From: Nocardia sp. NRRL S-836
GTDB lineage: Bacteria; Actinomycetota; Actinomycetes; Mycobacteriales; Pseudonocardiaceae
Length of the DNA stretch: 64,000 nt
Assembly (NCBI RefSeq): GCF_001279525.1
Contig: NZ_LGDY01000069.1
Coordinates: 1-64,000 of the forward strand
Direction of reading: 5' to 3'
The position numbers were made by a program, and so were the translations under genes. This document shows, piece by piece, positions 8,562 to 17,887 of this stretch. Position 1 is the first letter of the stretch; each line of letters opens with the position of its first letter. The notes beneath the pieces were generated by a model. The model was given only the letters and a program-made list of their open reading frames with translations, was not told the origin of the DNA and searched no databases.

Positions 8562-9973
8562 GTGCCTTGTTCTCGTCGCCCTCGAACCGCGTCGCGCTCC
8601 GCTTCGGCGAGCAGACCCTGACCCACGCCGAGCTGGCGTCGTGCGCCGGAGCCCTCGCCCGGCAGCTCGCCGGGCTGCCCAGGGTGGCGGTGTGGGCCAC
8701 CCCGGCCATCGAGACGTGCGTGGCGGTCGTCGCGGCGCTGCTCGCCGGGGTGCCCGCCGTGCCGCTCAACCCGAAGGTCGGCGAACGCGAGCTCGCGCAC
8801 ATCGTGGCCGACAGCGCCCCCGCCGCCGTCCTCGCCGCACCCGGTGCCGCGCTGCCGGAGGGCCTGCGGCCGGTGCCCCGGCTCGACGTGACGCTCGACG
8901 GCCGCTCCGACGCGTCGTTCGCCGAGCCGGGTGACGAGGCGCCGGCGCTCGTCGTCTACACCTCCGGCACGACCGGGTCGCCCAAGGGCGTGGTGCTGCC
9001 GCGCCGGGCGATCACGTCCACCCTGGACGCGGTGGCCGACGCGTGGCAGTGGACCGCCGACGACGTGCTGGTGCACGCGTTGCCGCTGTTCCACGTGCAC
9101 GGGCTGATCCTCGGTGTGCTCGGGCCCTTGCGGCTCGGCGGGACCCTGCACCACCTCGGCAAGTTCTCCACCGCCGCGCTCGCCGAGGCGCTCTCCGGCG
9201 ACGGCACGATGATGTTCGGCGTCCCGACCATGTACCACCGCATCGCCGAGGAGGTCGGCGACGACCCGGCGCTGGCCGCGGCGCTGAAGGGAGCGCGGCT
9301 GCTGGTGTCGGGCTCGGCGGCGTTGCCGGTGCGCGACCACGAGCGGATCGCCGCGGCCACCGGGCAACGGGTCGTGGAGCGCTACGGCATGACCGAGACG
9401 CTGATGAACACCAGCGTCCGCGCCGACGGCGACCGCAAGCCCGGCGCGGTGGGCCTGCCGTTGCCCGGCGTGCAGGTGCGGCTGGTCGACGACCACGGCG
9501 GGCAGCTTGAGGAGACCGGCGCGGTGGGCGAGATCCAGGTGCGCGGGCCGAACCTGTTCACCGAGTACCTCAACCGCCCGGACGCGACGGCCGAGGCGTT
9601 CGCGGACGGCTGGTTCCGCACCGGCGACGTCGGCACCCGCGACCCCGACGGCTACTACCGGATCGTCGGCCGCAAGGCCACGGACATCATCAAGAGCGGC
9701 GGCTACAAGATCGGCGCGGGCGAGATCGAGAACGCGCTGCTCGAACACCCCGGCGTCAAGGAGGTGGCGGTGACCGGCGAGCCCGACGACGACCTGGGCG
9801 AGCGGATCATCGCGTGGGTCGTGCCCGCCGGCGACGCCCCGTCCGAGCGCGAGCTCGTCGACCACGTGGCCCGGCTGCTCACCCCGCACAAGCGCCCACG
9901 GCTGGTGCGGTTCGTGGAGTCGTTGCCGCGCAACGACATGGGCAAGGTGATGAAGCGTGCCCTCCGGACGTGA
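8558..9973 (+). CDS. matB: Malonyl-CoA synthetase
   Basis: 471 aa acyl-CoA ligase of the ANL superfamily. Visible motifs: YTSGTTGSPKG (ATP P-loop), ERYGMTET (A5), GWFRTGDVG (A7), RIVGRKATDIIKSGGYKIGAGEIE (A8) and the catalytic Lys in RNDMGKVMKRAL. The compact N-terminus and the matC/GntR neighbours make malonate the best substrate: malonate + ATP + CoA gives malonyl-CoA. It starts with GTG overlapping matC by 4 bp and overlaps the next gene by 17 bp. The malonyl-CoA can feed fatty acid or polyketide synthesis, or be decarboxylated by the downstream protein. Confidence 0.88.
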   Translation: MSALFSSPSNRVALRFGEQTLTHAELASCAGALARQLAGLPRVAVWATPAIETCVAVVAALLAGVPAVPLNPKVGERELAHIVADSAPAAVLAAPGAALPEGLRPVPRLDVTLDGRSDASFAEPGDEAPALVVYTSGTTGSPKGVVLPRRAITSTLDAVADAWQWTADDVLVHALPLFHVHGLILGVLGPLRLGGTLHHLGKFSTAALAEALSGDGTMMFGVPTMYHRIAEEVGDDPALAAALKGARLLVSGSAALPVRDHERIAAATGQRVVERYGMTETLMNTSVRADGDRKPGAVGLPLPGVQVRLVDDHGGQLEETGAVGEIQVRGPNLFTEYLNRPDATAEAFADGWFRTGDVGTRDPDGYYRIVGRKATDIIKSGGYKIGAGEIENALLEHPGVKEVAVTGEPDDDLGERIIAWVVPAGDAPSERELVDHVARLLTPHKRPRLVRFVESLPRNDMGKVMKRALRT

Positions 9974-11273
9974 GCCGGTCAGGGCGCTGCTGTCGGCGGT
10001 GACGTCGTCGTTCACCGAGCTGCCGGGCGAGCTGCCGTCCACCTCGGACGGACCGCTCGGCTGGCCCGGTTACGGCGACGCGGTGCGGCGTGCCACCGAA
10101 CGCACCGGCGAGCAGGAGTCGGTCGTCTGCGGGGTCGCGTCGATCGGCGGTGTGACGGCCGTGGTGGTGGCGTTCGAGTTCGGCTTCCTCGGCGGCTCGC
10201 TGGGCACCCGCACCGGCACCCGGATCGAGCAGGCGTTCACCCACGCGCGTTCGCTCGGCGTGCCGGTCGTGTCCCTGGTCGCGACCGGCGGCAGCCGCAT
10301 GCAGGAGGGCACGCCCGCACTCACCCAGCTGCAACGGATCGCACGCCAGCTCGCACTGACCCGCGCCGCCGGCGTGCCGCACCTCTCGGTGCTGCGCGAC
10401 CCCAGCACCGGCGGCGGCTGGGCGACGCTCGGGGCGGGCGCCGACGTCGTGCTGGGTCTGCGGGACGCCCAGGTCGGCTTCGCGGGCTCTCGGGTGCGGC
10501 CGCCGGGCTACTCGGTGGCGCAGCAGTTCGCGGCCGGGTCGGTCGACCAGCTCGTGCACCCCGGCGAGCTGCGCGCGCGACTGGAACGGTGGCTGCGACT
10601 GCTCACCACCCCCGCCAACGGCCCCGCTCCCGTGCCGCCCGCGCTGGGCTCGCTGACGTTGCCGGACAGCGGCTGGGACGCGGTCGACCGCGCCCGCGCA
10701 CCGGACCGTCCCCGTGCCCGGGAGTACCTCTCGACTTACTTCGACTGGCACGAACCGATCAGCGGCGACCGCTGCGGCGGCGTCGATCCGGGCGTGCTGT
10801 GCGGGTTCGGCTTCCGCGACGGCGCGACGGTCGCCTACGCCGCCCAGTGCGGCACGCCCACCCGCCCGGCCGGTTTCCGCACCGCCGCACGCCTGGTGCA
10901 CCTCGCCGACCGCCTCGGCATCCCGGTGCTGACGCTGGTGGACACCCCCGGTGCGGCCAACGACACCGCCGCGGAAGAGGCCGGGGTCGGCCCGGCGATC
11001 GCGGACATGTTCACCGCCGTCGCGTCCGCCCGCGTGCCGGTGACGACGCTGCTGATCGGCGAGGGCGGGTCGGGCGGCGCGCTGGCGTTCGCCGCGCCGG
11101 ACCGGACGTGGGTGACGCCGGACAGCTACCTCGCGGTGATCTCACCGGAGCTGGCGGCGGCGATCCTGAAACGCGACCCGTCGCAGGCCCGGGAGACGGC
11201 CGACCAGCTGCGGTTGCGGCCGCAGGACCTGGTGGAGCTGAAGATCGCGCGCGGCATCGCGGACCGCACCTGA
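9957..11273 (+). CDS. Fused AccD/AccA-like carboxyltransferase (candidate malonyl-CoA decarboxylase)
   Basis: 438 aa carrying two crotonase-fold carboxyltransferase halves. The first (about 40-205) has the AccD-like GGSLGTRTGTRIEQAF and SLVATGGSRMQEG. The second (about 265-430) has the AccA-like LTLVDTPGAANDTAAEEAG, IGEGGSGGALAFAAPD and LAVISPELAAAIL. The N-terminal four-Cys zinc ribbon of AccD is absent, and no biotin carrier or biotin carboxylase gene is nearby. It occupies the position of matA (malonyl-CoA decarboxylase) in the classical mat operon and overlaps matB by 17 bp. Biotin-independent MdcD/MdcE decarboxylases use the same fold, so I infer decarboxylation of malonyl-CoA to acetyl-CoA; a carboxylase subunit remains possible. 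Confidence 0.75.
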   Translation: MPSGREPVRALLSAVTSSFTELPGELPSTSDGPLGWPGYGDAVRRATERTGEQESVVCGVASIGGVTAVVVAFEFGFLGGSLGTRTGTRIEQAFTHARSLGVPVVSLVATGGSRMQEGTPALTQLQRIARQLALTRAAGVPHLSVLRDPSTGGGWATLGAGADVVLGLRDAQVGFAGSRVRPPGYSVAQQFAAGSVDQLVHPGELRARLERWLRLLTTPANGPAPVPPALGSLTLPDSGWDAVDRARAPDRPRAREYLSTYFDWHEPISGDRCGGVDPGVLCGFGFRDGATVAYAAQCGTPTRPAGFRTAARLVHLADRLGIPVLTLVDTPGAANDTAAEEAGVGPAIADMFTAVASARVPVTTLLIGEGGSGGALAFAAPDRTWVTPDSYLAVISPELAAAILKRDPSQARETADQLRLRPQDLVELKIARGIADRT

Positions 11274-11281
11274 GCCGGTGA

Positions 11282-11307
11282 CCGACGACGCCGCGTGCCG
11301 TCGTCGG
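11282..11307 (+). terminator. Hairpin after the malonate operon
   Basis: CCGACGACG (11282-11290) and CGTCGTCGG (11299-11307) form a perfect 9-bp stem with an 8-nt loop, eight bases after the carboxyltransferase stop. There is no U-tract, as is usual for high-GC actinobacterial terminators. Confidence 0.6.
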
Positions 11308-11360
11308 GGAGGCCGGGGCGGCCGCTGCTGGAAGGCGTTCAAGGCTGGACGGTGACGCGC

Positions 11361-11471
11361 CGGGACGCGTTCAAGGCCGGCGTGCGCGGCGTCCCGCCGG
11401 GACGCGTTCGAAGCTGGCGTGTGGAGTGACTCACCGGGACGCGTTCGAGGTCAGCGTGCGCGGCGGCCGTC
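11361..11471. repeat. Three 37-bp tandem direct repeats
   Basis: Units begin at 11361, 11398 and 11435, each starting CGGGACGCGTTC followed by a variant of RARGYYRGCGTG and a less conserved tail; a partial related copy (GGCGTTCAAGGCTGG) lies near 11334-11348. The array fills the gap between the malonate operon and the tetR stop at 11484. No ORF of convincing quality runs through it. Confidence 0.7.
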
Positions 11472-11483
11472 GTTCGAGCCGCC

Positions 11484-12101
11484 CTACGGCCGCACGACGC
11501 CGCGTTCGATCGCCCCGGCCGCGAACTCGATCAGGTGCGCGGGCTTCACGCGGCTGGTGCGTGCTCCCTGCAGCAGCAGGTCGTCGGCGAGCCCGATCAA
11601 CGAGTCCCACACCCAGTGCGGCAGCGCCGGGTCGTCGATCAGCACCTGCCCGCACGCCTCGGCGGTCTCGGCGAGCGCCTGACCGAGCGCCTTGATCGTC
11701 TTGCGGTAGACCTGCGCGGAACCGGTGACCTCCTTGCCGCGCGGGCCACCCGAAAGCACCTTCGCCTCCCACTGTGCGGCCGACCGCCCGAAGCGCCGCC
11801 ACAGTTCGGTGACCTGGGGTTGGACCGCACGCAGCACGCCCGCGATGCCGAGCGTGCGGTCGACGGTGGCGAGGGTCTCGCGCAGGGCGTCCAGGCGGCG
11901 TTCCATCAGGGCGGCGAACACGTCCTCCTTGCCGGAGAAGTACTGGTAGACGGTGCCGGAGCTGACGCCGGCGCCGACCGCGATGGCGCGCATGGTCAGG
12001 CCCGCGTAGCCCTGCTCCTCCAGGAGGTGCTCCGCGGAGGCCAGGATGTCCCGCCGCCGGCCCTCCGCGTCACCCCACGCCGTCGTCTGCTCGGTGCTCA
12101 C
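11484..12101 (-). CDS. TetR-family repressor of the sulfation operon
   Basis: 205 aa. The N-terminal HTH is [40 protein letters not shown]. The C-terminal ligand domain (about 60-200) is rich in hydrophobic helices, with [20 protein letters not shown] near the end; its ligand is unknown. The gene diverges from cysD with a double palindrome between them. The GTG at 12101 is chosen; an in-frame start at 12137 would put the operator inside the gene. The same palindromic half-site recurs upstream of the DUF1214 gene, so this TetR probably controls both parts of the operon (inference). Confidence 0.88.
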   Translation of the reverse strand: MSTEQTTAWGDAEGRRRDILASAEHLLEEQGYAGLTMRAIAVGAGVSSGTVYQYFSGKEDVFAALMERRLDALRETLATVDRTLGIAGVLRAVQPQVTELWRRFGRSAAQWEAKVLSGGPRGKEVTGSAQVYRKTIKALGQALAETAEACGQVLIDDPALPHWVWDSLIGLADDLLLQGARTSRVKPAHLIEFAAGAIERGVVRP

Positions 12102-12117
12102 AGCGGCCAGCCTACGT

Positions 12118-12152
12118 TGAACAACGTTCAGATTCATATTGAACGTTGTTCG
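12118..12152. promoter_or_regulatory. Paired TetR operators between tetR and cysD
   Basis: TGAACAACGTTCA (12118-12130) and TGAACGTTGTTCG (12140-12152) are each TGAAC-N3-GTTCA-type palindromes and together form a larger inverted repeat. They fill the tetR-cysD divergent promoter region. A third copy, TGAACGTTGTCCA, lies at 14847-14859. Confidence 0.8.
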
Positions 12153-12174
12153 GTTTGGTTGCTACGGTCGGTGC

Positions 12175-13068
12175 GTGGACCACCTCGACCGGCTGGAGGC
12201 CGACAGCGTCGACATCTTCCGCGAGGCGGTCGCGGAGTCCGAGCGACCGGTACTGCTGTACTCGGTCGGCAAGGACAGCTCGGTGCTGCTGCACCTGGCG
12301 CGCAAGGCCTTCCACCCGTCCCGGCCGCCGTTCCCGCTGCTGCACGTCGACACGACGTGGAAGTTCCGCGAGATGATCGCGTTCCGGGACGAGACGGCGC
12401 GGCGGCTCGGGCTGGAGCTGATCGTGCACCGCAACCCGGAGTGCGTGGCGCTGGGGATCAACCCGTTCGACCACGGCCCGGAGCGGCACACCGACCTGTG
12501 GAAGACGCAGGGGCTGCGGCAGGCGCTCGACGAGCACCGGTTCGACGTGGCGTTCGGTGGTGCGCGGCGGGACGAGGAAGCGTCACGGGCCAAGGAGCGG
12601 GTGTTCTCCTTCCGCACCGCACAGCACCGGTGGGACCCGAAGAACCAGCGGCCCGAGCTGTGGCGGCTCTACAACACCCGCACCGCGCCCGGCGAGAGCA
12701 TCCGGGTGTTCCCGCTGTCGAACTGGACCGAGCTGGACGTCTGGCGGTACGTCGAACGCGAGCGCATCCCCGTGGTGCCGCTGTACTTCGCGGCGAGACG
12801 GCCGGTCGTCGACCGCGACGGCGCGCTGATCGTGGTGGACGACGACCGGATGCCGTTGCGTCCCGGCGAGCAGCCGCGCGAGGAGCTGGTCAGGTTCCGC
12901 ACGCTGGGCTGCTACCCGCTGACGGGTGCGGTGCGCAGTGCGGCGAGGACGGTGGCGGAGGTCGTGGAGGAGATGCGGACCGCGACGACCTCGGAGCGGC
13001 AGGGACGGGTGATCGACCACGACCGCAGCGGGTCGATGGAGCGCAAGAAGCAGGAGGGGTACTTCTGA
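12175..13068 (+). CDS. cysD: Sulfate adenylyltransferase subunit 2
   Basis: 297 aa, the usual CysD length. It has the PP-loop-type [20 protein letters not shown], then [55 protein letters not shown] and WNDP-like [12 protein letters not shown]. With CysN it makes adenosine 5'-phosphosulfate (APS) from sulfate and ATP in the cytoplasm. The GTG at 12175 matches the family N-terminus ([17 protein letters not shown]). An in-frame start at 12139 would lie in the operator. It is the first gene of the sulfation operon and its stop overlaps the cysNC start by one base. Confidence 0.93.
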   Translation: MDHLDRLEADSVDIFREAVAESERPVLLYSVGKDSSVLLHLARKAFHPSRPPFPLLHVDTTWKFREMIAFRDETARRLGLELIVHRNPECVALGINPFDHGPERHTDLWKTQGLRQALDEHRFDVAFGGARRDEEASRAKERVFSFRTAQHRWDPKNQRPELWRLYNTRTAPGESIRVFPLSNWTELDVWRYVERERIPVVPLYFAARRPVVDRDGALIVVDDDRMPLRPGEQPREELVRFRTLGCYPLTGAVRSAARTVAEVVEEMRTATTSERQGRVIDHDRSGSMERKKQEGYF

Positions 13069-14849
13069 TGGAGCTCCTGCGGTTCATCACCTGCGGCAGC
13101 GTGGACGACGGCAAGAGCACGCTGATCGGCCGGCTGCTCCACGAGTCGAAGCTGCTCCACGCCGACCACCTGGCCGCTCTCGAAGCGGACTCCCGGCGCG
13201 TCGGCACCCGCGGTGGCGAGCTCGACTTCGCGTTGCTGCTCGACGGGCTGGCAGCGGAACGGGAGCAGGGCATCACGATCGACGTGGCGTACCGGTTCTT
13301 CACGACCGACGCACGCCGGTTCATCGTCGCGGACACCCCTGGGCACGAGCAGTACACCCGCAACATGGTCACCGGCGCGTCGACCGCCCAGGCCGCGGTG
13401 ATCCTGCTCGACGCGCGCAAGGGCGTGCTGGACCAGACGCGCCGGCACGCGCGGATCGTGTCGTTGCTGGGCATCCGGCACGTCGCGCTCGCGGTCAACA
13501 AGCTCGACCTCGCGGGCTACTCCCCCGCTCTCTTCCACGCGGTCAGCGGCGAGTTCGCCGTGTTCGCCGCGGAGCTCGGCTTCGTGAGCACCACCTGCAT
13601 ACCCATGTCGGCGACCGAGGGCGTGAACGTGGTCGCGCGCAGCGAGCTGACGCCGTGGTACGACGGGCCGACGCTGCTGCGGTGGCTGGAGTCGGTCGAC
13701 GTGGGCGACACCGCGGACGGGCCGTCGCGGTTCCTCGTGCAGTGGGTGAACCGGCCGGACGCGAGCTTTCGCGGACTGTCCGGCCGGGTGCTGCGGGGCA
13801 CGCTGCGGCCCGGTGACCGGATCCGGGTCCTGCCGGGCGAACGCGAGTCCACTGTGGACCGCATCGTCACGATGGACGGCGACCTGCCGCGGGCGCCGGT
13901 CGGGTCGTCGGTCACGGTCGTGCTCGCCGACGACGTGGACGCGAGCCGCGGCGACGTGCTGGCCGCGGCCGACGACCCGCCGGGCACGGCGGACGCGTTC
14001 TCCGCGAAGCTGGTGTGGCTGAACGAGACGGGCCTGTTGCCGGGCCGGCGGTACCTGGCCAAGATCGGCGCTCGCACGGTCGGTTGTACGGCAACGAAAG
14101 CGCTCGGCCTCAACGAGATCGGTCCGGCGGACGTGCACTTCGACGCGCCCGTGCCGTTCGAGAGCTACCGGACGAACCGCGACCTCGGCTCGTTCGTCGT
14201 GCTCGACCGGCTGACGAACGCGACCGTCGGCGCCGGGATGATCGACCACGCCCTCACGACGCGCACCCTGCACCGGCAGGCGTTGACCGTGGACAAGCGG
14301 GCGCGGGCCGAGCGCAACGGTCACCGGCCGTGCGTGGTCTGGCTGACCGGGCTGTCCGGCGCGGGCAAGTCCACCATCGCCGACCTGGTCGAGAGGGCGT
14401 TGCACGCCCAGGGCCGGCACACGTTCCTGCTGGACGGCGACAACGTGCGGCACGGGCTCAACTCCGACCTCGGGTTCAGCGCCGCCGACCGGGTCGAGAA
14501 CGTCCGGCGGATCGCCGAGGTGGCCGCGCTGATGGTCGACGCCGGGCTGATCGTGCTGGTGTCGTTCATCTCGCCGTTCCGCGCCGAACGCGCGCTGGCC
14601 AGGGGTCTCGTCGGCGAGAACGAGTTCTGCGAGGTGTTCGTGGACACCCCGCTCGCGGTGGCGGAGCAACGCGACCCGAAAGGCCTCTACCGCAGGGCCC
14701 GGCGCGGTGAGCTGGCCGACTTCACCGGCATCGACTCCCCTTACGAGCCACCGGAGCACCCCGAGGTCAGGGTCGACACCACCGTGCTCACCGCCGAGGC
14801 CGCCGCGGCGGAGGTGCTGGCCGGACTGCGCGCGCTCGGCGTCTGTTGA
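13068..14849 (+). CDS. cysNC: Bifunctional sulfate adenylyltransferase subunit 1 / APS kinase
   Basis: 593 aa fusion. Residues 1-415 are the CysN GTPase: P-loop [46 protein letters not shown], then elongation-factor-like beta domains. Residues about 420-590 are APS kinase CysC: P-loop [66 protein letters not shown]. CysN drives APS synthesis with GTP and CysC phosphorylates APS to PAPS, the universal sulfuryl donor. The presence of CysC and the sulfotransferase downstream show that the product is meant for sulfation. The stop TGA is the first part of the third TetR half-site. Confidence 0.93.
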   Translation: MELLRFITCGSVDDGKSTLIGRLLHESKLLHADHLAALEADSRRVGTRGGELDFALLLDGLAAEREQGITIDVAYRFFTTDARRFIVADTPGHEQYTRNMVTGASTAQAAVILLDARKGVLDQTRRHARIVSLLGIRHVALAVNKLDLAGYSPALFHAVSGEFAVFAAELGFVSTTCIPMSATEGVNVVARSELTPWYDGPTLLRWLESVDVGDTADGPSRFLVQWVNRPDASFRGLSGRVLRGTLRPGDRIRVLPGERESTVDRIVTMDGDLPRAPVGSSVTVVLADDVDASRGDVLAAADDPPGTADAFSAKLVWLNETGLLPGRRYLAKIGARTVGCTATKALGLNEIGPADVHFDAPVPFESYRTNRDLGSFVVLDRLTNATVGAGMIDHALTTRTLHRQALTVDKRARAERNGHRPCVVWLTGLSGAGKSTIADLVERALHAQGRHTFLLDGDNVRHGLNSDLGFSAADRVENVRRIAEVAALMVDAGLIVLVSFISPFRAERALARGLVGENEFCEVFVDTPLAVAEQRDPKGLYRRARRGELADFTGIDSPYEPPEHPEVRVDTTVLTAEAAAAEVLAGLRALGVC

Positions 14850-14890
14850 ACGTTGTCCAAAATCCGGTACATTGCCTAGAACACGTTCTA
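14847..14890. promoter_or_regulatory. TetR half-site plus KstR-type palindrome upstream of the DUF1214 gene
   Basis: TGAACGTTGTCCA (14847-14859) repeats the tetR-cysD operator core and overlaps the cysNC stop. Thirty bases on, TAGAACACGTTCTA (14877-14890) fits the published KstR consensus TnnAACnnGTTnnA exactly and is palindromic apart from its centre. A ribosome binding site (GGGAGG, 14894-14899) and the GTG at 14905 follow, so the boxes mark an internal promoter. Confidence 0.7.
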
Positions 14891-14904
14891 ATCGGGAGGT
14901 CGGT

Positions 14905-15963
14905 GTGCCGGATCAGGCGTGGTCGAGGTTCTGCCGGGCGCTGGAGCAGGCCGGACAGGTGGTGCTGTCGGAGCAGGCACCCGACACGCCGCTGGACCGC
15001 GCGGAAGGCTACCGCTACCTCGCCCGGCTGACCCGCGAGATGCTGTACTCCTGCCTGGACAACGCCGATCCCGACTTCCCGCGGTTCCACGAGCTCGACC
15101 TCGTCAAGATCGGTGCCGACAACCCGGACAACGTCTACCTGTCGGCGAACATCCGCGGCGACCGCACGTACCGCATCACCGGAACACGGGGCAGCATCGC
15201 GTACTTCAGCATCGGCTCGAAGGCCAACCGCTACGCCAAGGACGGCACGATGGCCTCCACCGGCGAGCTGTCCGACGCCGACCTCGTGGTCGCACCGGAC
15301 GGCACCGTCGAGATCATCGCGAGCCAGCGCGAGCAGGGCCCGAACTGGCTGCCGCTCGCCCCCGACTCGACCGGGCTCGTGGTGCGCCAGACCTACCTGG
15401 ACCGCACCTCCGAGGTGCCCGGCCGGTGGCACGTCGAACAGGTCGGCGGACCGGCGGAACCAGCCGAGCTGACGCCCGAGTTCCTCGCGAAGGCCCTGCA
15501 ACGCGTGGCTTTGTCGGTGCACGGCACCGCGGCCACGTTCGCGCACTGGACGCGGACGTTCATGACCCGCCCCAACGAGCTGCCCGACTTCGGTCAGGAG
15601 ATGTTCCAGCGCGCGGGCGGTGATCCGGAGATCTTCTACCTGCACGGCTACTGGGAGCTGCGGCCCGGCCAGGCGTGGGTGGTCGAGACCGACGTGCCCG
15701 ACTGCCCGTACTGGAACTTCCAGCTCGGCAACTGGTGGATGGAGTCGCTCGACCACCGCCGCAGGATCACCGTCAACAGGCACACCGCCGTGCTGGACCA
15801 CGACGGCCGCCTCACGATCGTCGTCGCCGAGCGCGATCCCGGTGTGGGCAACTGGATCGACACCTGCGGCCACAGCTCCGGCACGGCGTTGCTGCGCTGG
15901 CTCGGCGCCACCGAACACCCGATCCCGAAGTGCCGTGTCGTCGCCCTGGAGGAACTTCGATGA
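14905..15963 (+). CDS. DUF1214-family protein of the sulfation operon
   Basis: 352 aa without signal peptide or membrane segment. The C-terminal half carries the DUF1214 pattern: YLHGYWELRPGQAWVVETDV, YWNFQLGNWWMESLDHR, RRITVNRHTA, VVAERDPGVGNWIDTCGHSSG. The N-terminal half (LYSCLDNADPDFPRFHELDL, NPDNVYLSANIRGDRTYRI) is all-beta-like and typical of the same family. Biochemical function is unknown. Association with a sulfotransferase and an SDR recalls mycobacterial gene sets in the cholesterol region (Rv3531c-Rv3529c, from memory), which suggests a steroid or lipid substrate (inference). The GTG at 14905 has GGGAGG 5 nt upstream. It overlaps the sulfotransferase start by 4 bp. Confidence 0.8.
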   Translation: MPDQAWSRFCRALEQAGQVVLSEQAPDTPLDRAEGYRYLARLTREMLYSCLDNADPDFPRFHELDLVKIGADNPDNVYLSANIRGDRTYRITGTRGSIAYFSIGSKANRYAKDGTMASTGELSDADLVVAPDGTVEIIASQREQGPNWLPLAPDSTGLVVRQTYLDRTSEVPGRWHVEQVGGPAEPAELTPEFLAKALQRVALSVHGTAATFAHWTRTFMTRPNELPDFGQEMFQRAGGDPEIFYLHGYWELRPGQAWVVETDVPDCPYWNFQLGNWWMESLDHRRRITVNRHTAVLDHDGRLTIVVAERDPGVGNWIDTCGHSSGTALLRWLGATEHPIPKCRVVALEELR

Positions 15964-17108
15964 CGGTCACCACCGAGCTGAACGTCGACGAGCTGCTGAC
16001 GAGGGCCGCGGCCAAGACCGGTCTCGACGACTTCGGCGACGACTGGTTCCGCGAACCGCTCGACGTGCTCGTGACGAGCCTGAACACCGAGGCGTCCCTG
16101 TCCCCGGCGGGTCTGCAGCTCACGGCGCACCGGCTGACCGCGTTGCTGGCCGACCGGCTGCGGCTGCGCGCACTGCGGCGCGAGCACCCGGAGGTCCGCG
16201 ACGTCGAGGTGCGGGTGGCGGCGGAGATCTGCGGCCTGCCGCGCACCGGTTCCACGCTGCTGCACCGGCTGCTGGCCGCGTCCCCGCAGCTCACCTCGAC
16301 GCTGTCGTGGGAGGTCGCCTACCCGGTGCCGTTCCCCGGCGAGGGTCCGGACGCCGCGGAACGCAAACGCCGTGCGCAGGAACGCATGCAGGTCTTCGCT
16401 CAACTCTCCCCCGACTTCGGCGACCTCCACACGGTCGTGTGGGACGGGCCGGAGGAGGACGTGCTGCTGCTGGACCGGACGTTCGTGTCGATGAGCTACG
16501 ACTCGTTCTACCGGGTGCCCTCCTACGGCGACTGGCTGCGCGCGGCCGACCAGACGCCGGCCTACCGCGAGCTGCGCGAGTGGCTGCAGGTGTTGCAGTG
16601 GCAGCAGGAGGGGCGCACACGGCCGTGGGTGCTCAAGTCACCGCACCACCTCACCGCGATCGACACCGTGCTCGACGCGTTCCCCGGCTGCAAGATCGTG
16701 ATGACGCACCGCTCGCCGGAGCGGGCCGTGCCGTCGTACGCCTCGATGGTGCGCACGATGTCGTTGCAGTACAGCGCGGACGTCGACCCGCTGTGGATCG
16801 GCCGCTACTGGTCCGGGCGGTTCGCCGCGACGCTGCGGGGTTTCGCCGCCGCACGGCAGGCCCGCCCGGAGCGGTTCGTGGACGTGCGGTTCGCCGACAC
16901 CGTGGCCAAGCCGCTCGTCGTGGCCCACGACGTGCTCGGCGCGCTCGGGCTGCCCCCGACCACGGCCGACGGCCAGGCGTTCGCGGCCTACCTGCGGCAG
17001 AACCGCGCGGAACGGCACGGCTCGCACTCCTACTCCCCCGAGGACTTCGGCCTGTCCGAGGACCGGCTCAGGCGGGACTTCGCCTTCTACTCCGAGGTCT
17101 ACCTGTGA
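15960..17108 (+). CDS. PAPS-dependent sulfotransferase
   Basis: 382 aa, Sulfotransfer_3-like. The 5'-phosphosulfate loop is CGLPRTGSTLLHRLLAASPQ (about residues 91-110). VLKSPHHLTAIDTVLDAFPG and KIVMTHRSPERAVPSYASM form the 3'-phosphate-binding and catalytic region. C-terminal RQNRAERHGSHSYSPEDFGL is also typical of this bacterial group. It transfers sulfate from PAPS, made by the CysD/CysNC pair upstream, to a hydroxyl on an unidentified small molecule or lipid. ATGA overlaps join it to the DUF1214 gene, and it shares a base with the SDR gene. Cytoplasmic; no signal peptide. Confidence 0.9.
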   Translation: MTVTTELNVDELLTRAAAKTGLDDFGDDWFREPLDVLVTSLNTEASLSPAGLQLTAHRLTALLADRLRLRALRREHPEVRDVEVRVAAEICGLPRTGSTLLHRLLAASPQLTSTLSWEVAYPVPFPGEGPDAAERKRRAQERMQVFAQLSPDFGDLHTVVWDGPEEDVLLLDRTFVSMSYDSFYRVPSYGDWLRAADQTPAYRELREWLQVLQWQQEGRTRPWVLKSPHHLTAIDTVLDAFPGCKIVMTHRSPERAVPSYASMVRTMSLQYSADVDPLWIGRYWSGRFAATLRGFAAARQARPERFVDVRFADTVAKPLVVAHDVLGALGLPPTTADGQAFAAYLRQNRAERHGSHSYSPEDFGLSEDRLRRDFAFYSEVYL

Positions 17109-17887
17109 TGCTCCAGGACGAGGTCGTGGTGATCACCGGCGTTGGGCCCGGCCTCGGCTCGAAGCTCGCCGTCCGCGCCGCCGCCGAGGGCGCGAAGGTC
17201 GTGATGGCGGCACGCTCCACCGGCGTGATGGAGCAGGTGTCGAAGGACGTCGCCGCGGCGGGCGGCGAGGCCGTCGGCGTGGCGTGCGACGTCCGCAGGC
17301 CCGACGAGGTGGCCCGGCTGGTCGAGACGGCCGTGGACCGGTTCGGCACGATCACCGGCCTGGTCAACTCGGCGTTCGGCCACCCCGGCTTCTCCGACCT
17401 GCTCCAGACGCCGGAGAAGGCGATCCGCCGCTCGATGGACATCATCCTGTTCGGCGCGCTGAACGTGACCCGCGAGGTCGTGCCGCACATGAAGGCGGCC
17501 GGGCGCGGCTCGATCGTCAACATCGGCACGATGACCACCCGCAAGCCGATGCGCGGCGAGGGCGGCTACGCGGTCGCGAAGGCCGCGATGGCCACGGCGA
17601 CGCAGTTCCTCGCGCTGGAGCTCGGGCCGCACGGCATCCGCGCCAACCAGGCCGTCATGGGCTGGCTGGACGGCCCCGGCGTGCGGTTCTACCTGAAGTT
17701 CACCGCCGAGTCGCGCGGCGTGAGCGAGCAGGACGTCTACGACGAGATCGCCGCCCGCAACCCGCTGGGCCGCATCCCCACCGACGAGGCGTGCGCGGGT
17801 GCCGTGCTGTTCCTGTTGTCCCGGCTGGCTTCCGAGGTCACCGGCGCGACGCTCGACGTCAACGGCGGGGAGCACATGCCGGCATGA
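17108..17887 (+). CDS. SDR oxidoreductase of the sulfation operon
   Basis: 259 aa classical short-chain dehydrogenase. The cofactor motif is VVVITGVGPGLGSKLAVRAA (TGxxxGxG) and AARSTG suggests NADP(H). VNSAFG stands where NNAG usually is; catalytic Ser-Tyr-Lys includes the Tyr of GYAVAKAAM. Pro-Gly substrate-loop motifs are replaced by QAVMGWLDGPG. The C-terminal LASEVTGATLDVNGGEHM is typical. It probably oxidises or reduces the hydroxyl or ketone of the molecule that is sulfated, setting up or removing the acceptor group. One-base overlap with the sulfotransferase and 4-bp overlap (ATGA) with the SRPBCC gene. Confidence 0.9.
   Translation: MLQDEVVVITGVGPGLGSKLAVRAAAEGAKVVMAARSTGVMEQVSKDVAAAGGEAVGVACDVRRPDEVARLVETAVDRFGTITGLVNSAFGHPGFSDLLQTPEKAIRRSMDIILFGALNVTREVVPHMKAAGRGSIVNIGTMTTRKPMRGEGGYAVAKAAMATATQFLALELGPHGIRANQAVMGWLDGPGVRFYLKFTAESRGVSEQDVYDEIAARNPLGRIPTDEACAGAVLFLLSRLASEVTGATLDVNGGEHMPA

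Noticed and set aside
12102..12174. Longer N-termini for TetR (12137) and CysD (12139)
   Set aside because: Both would encode the palindromic operator; family alignments favour the GTG starts at 12101 and 12175.
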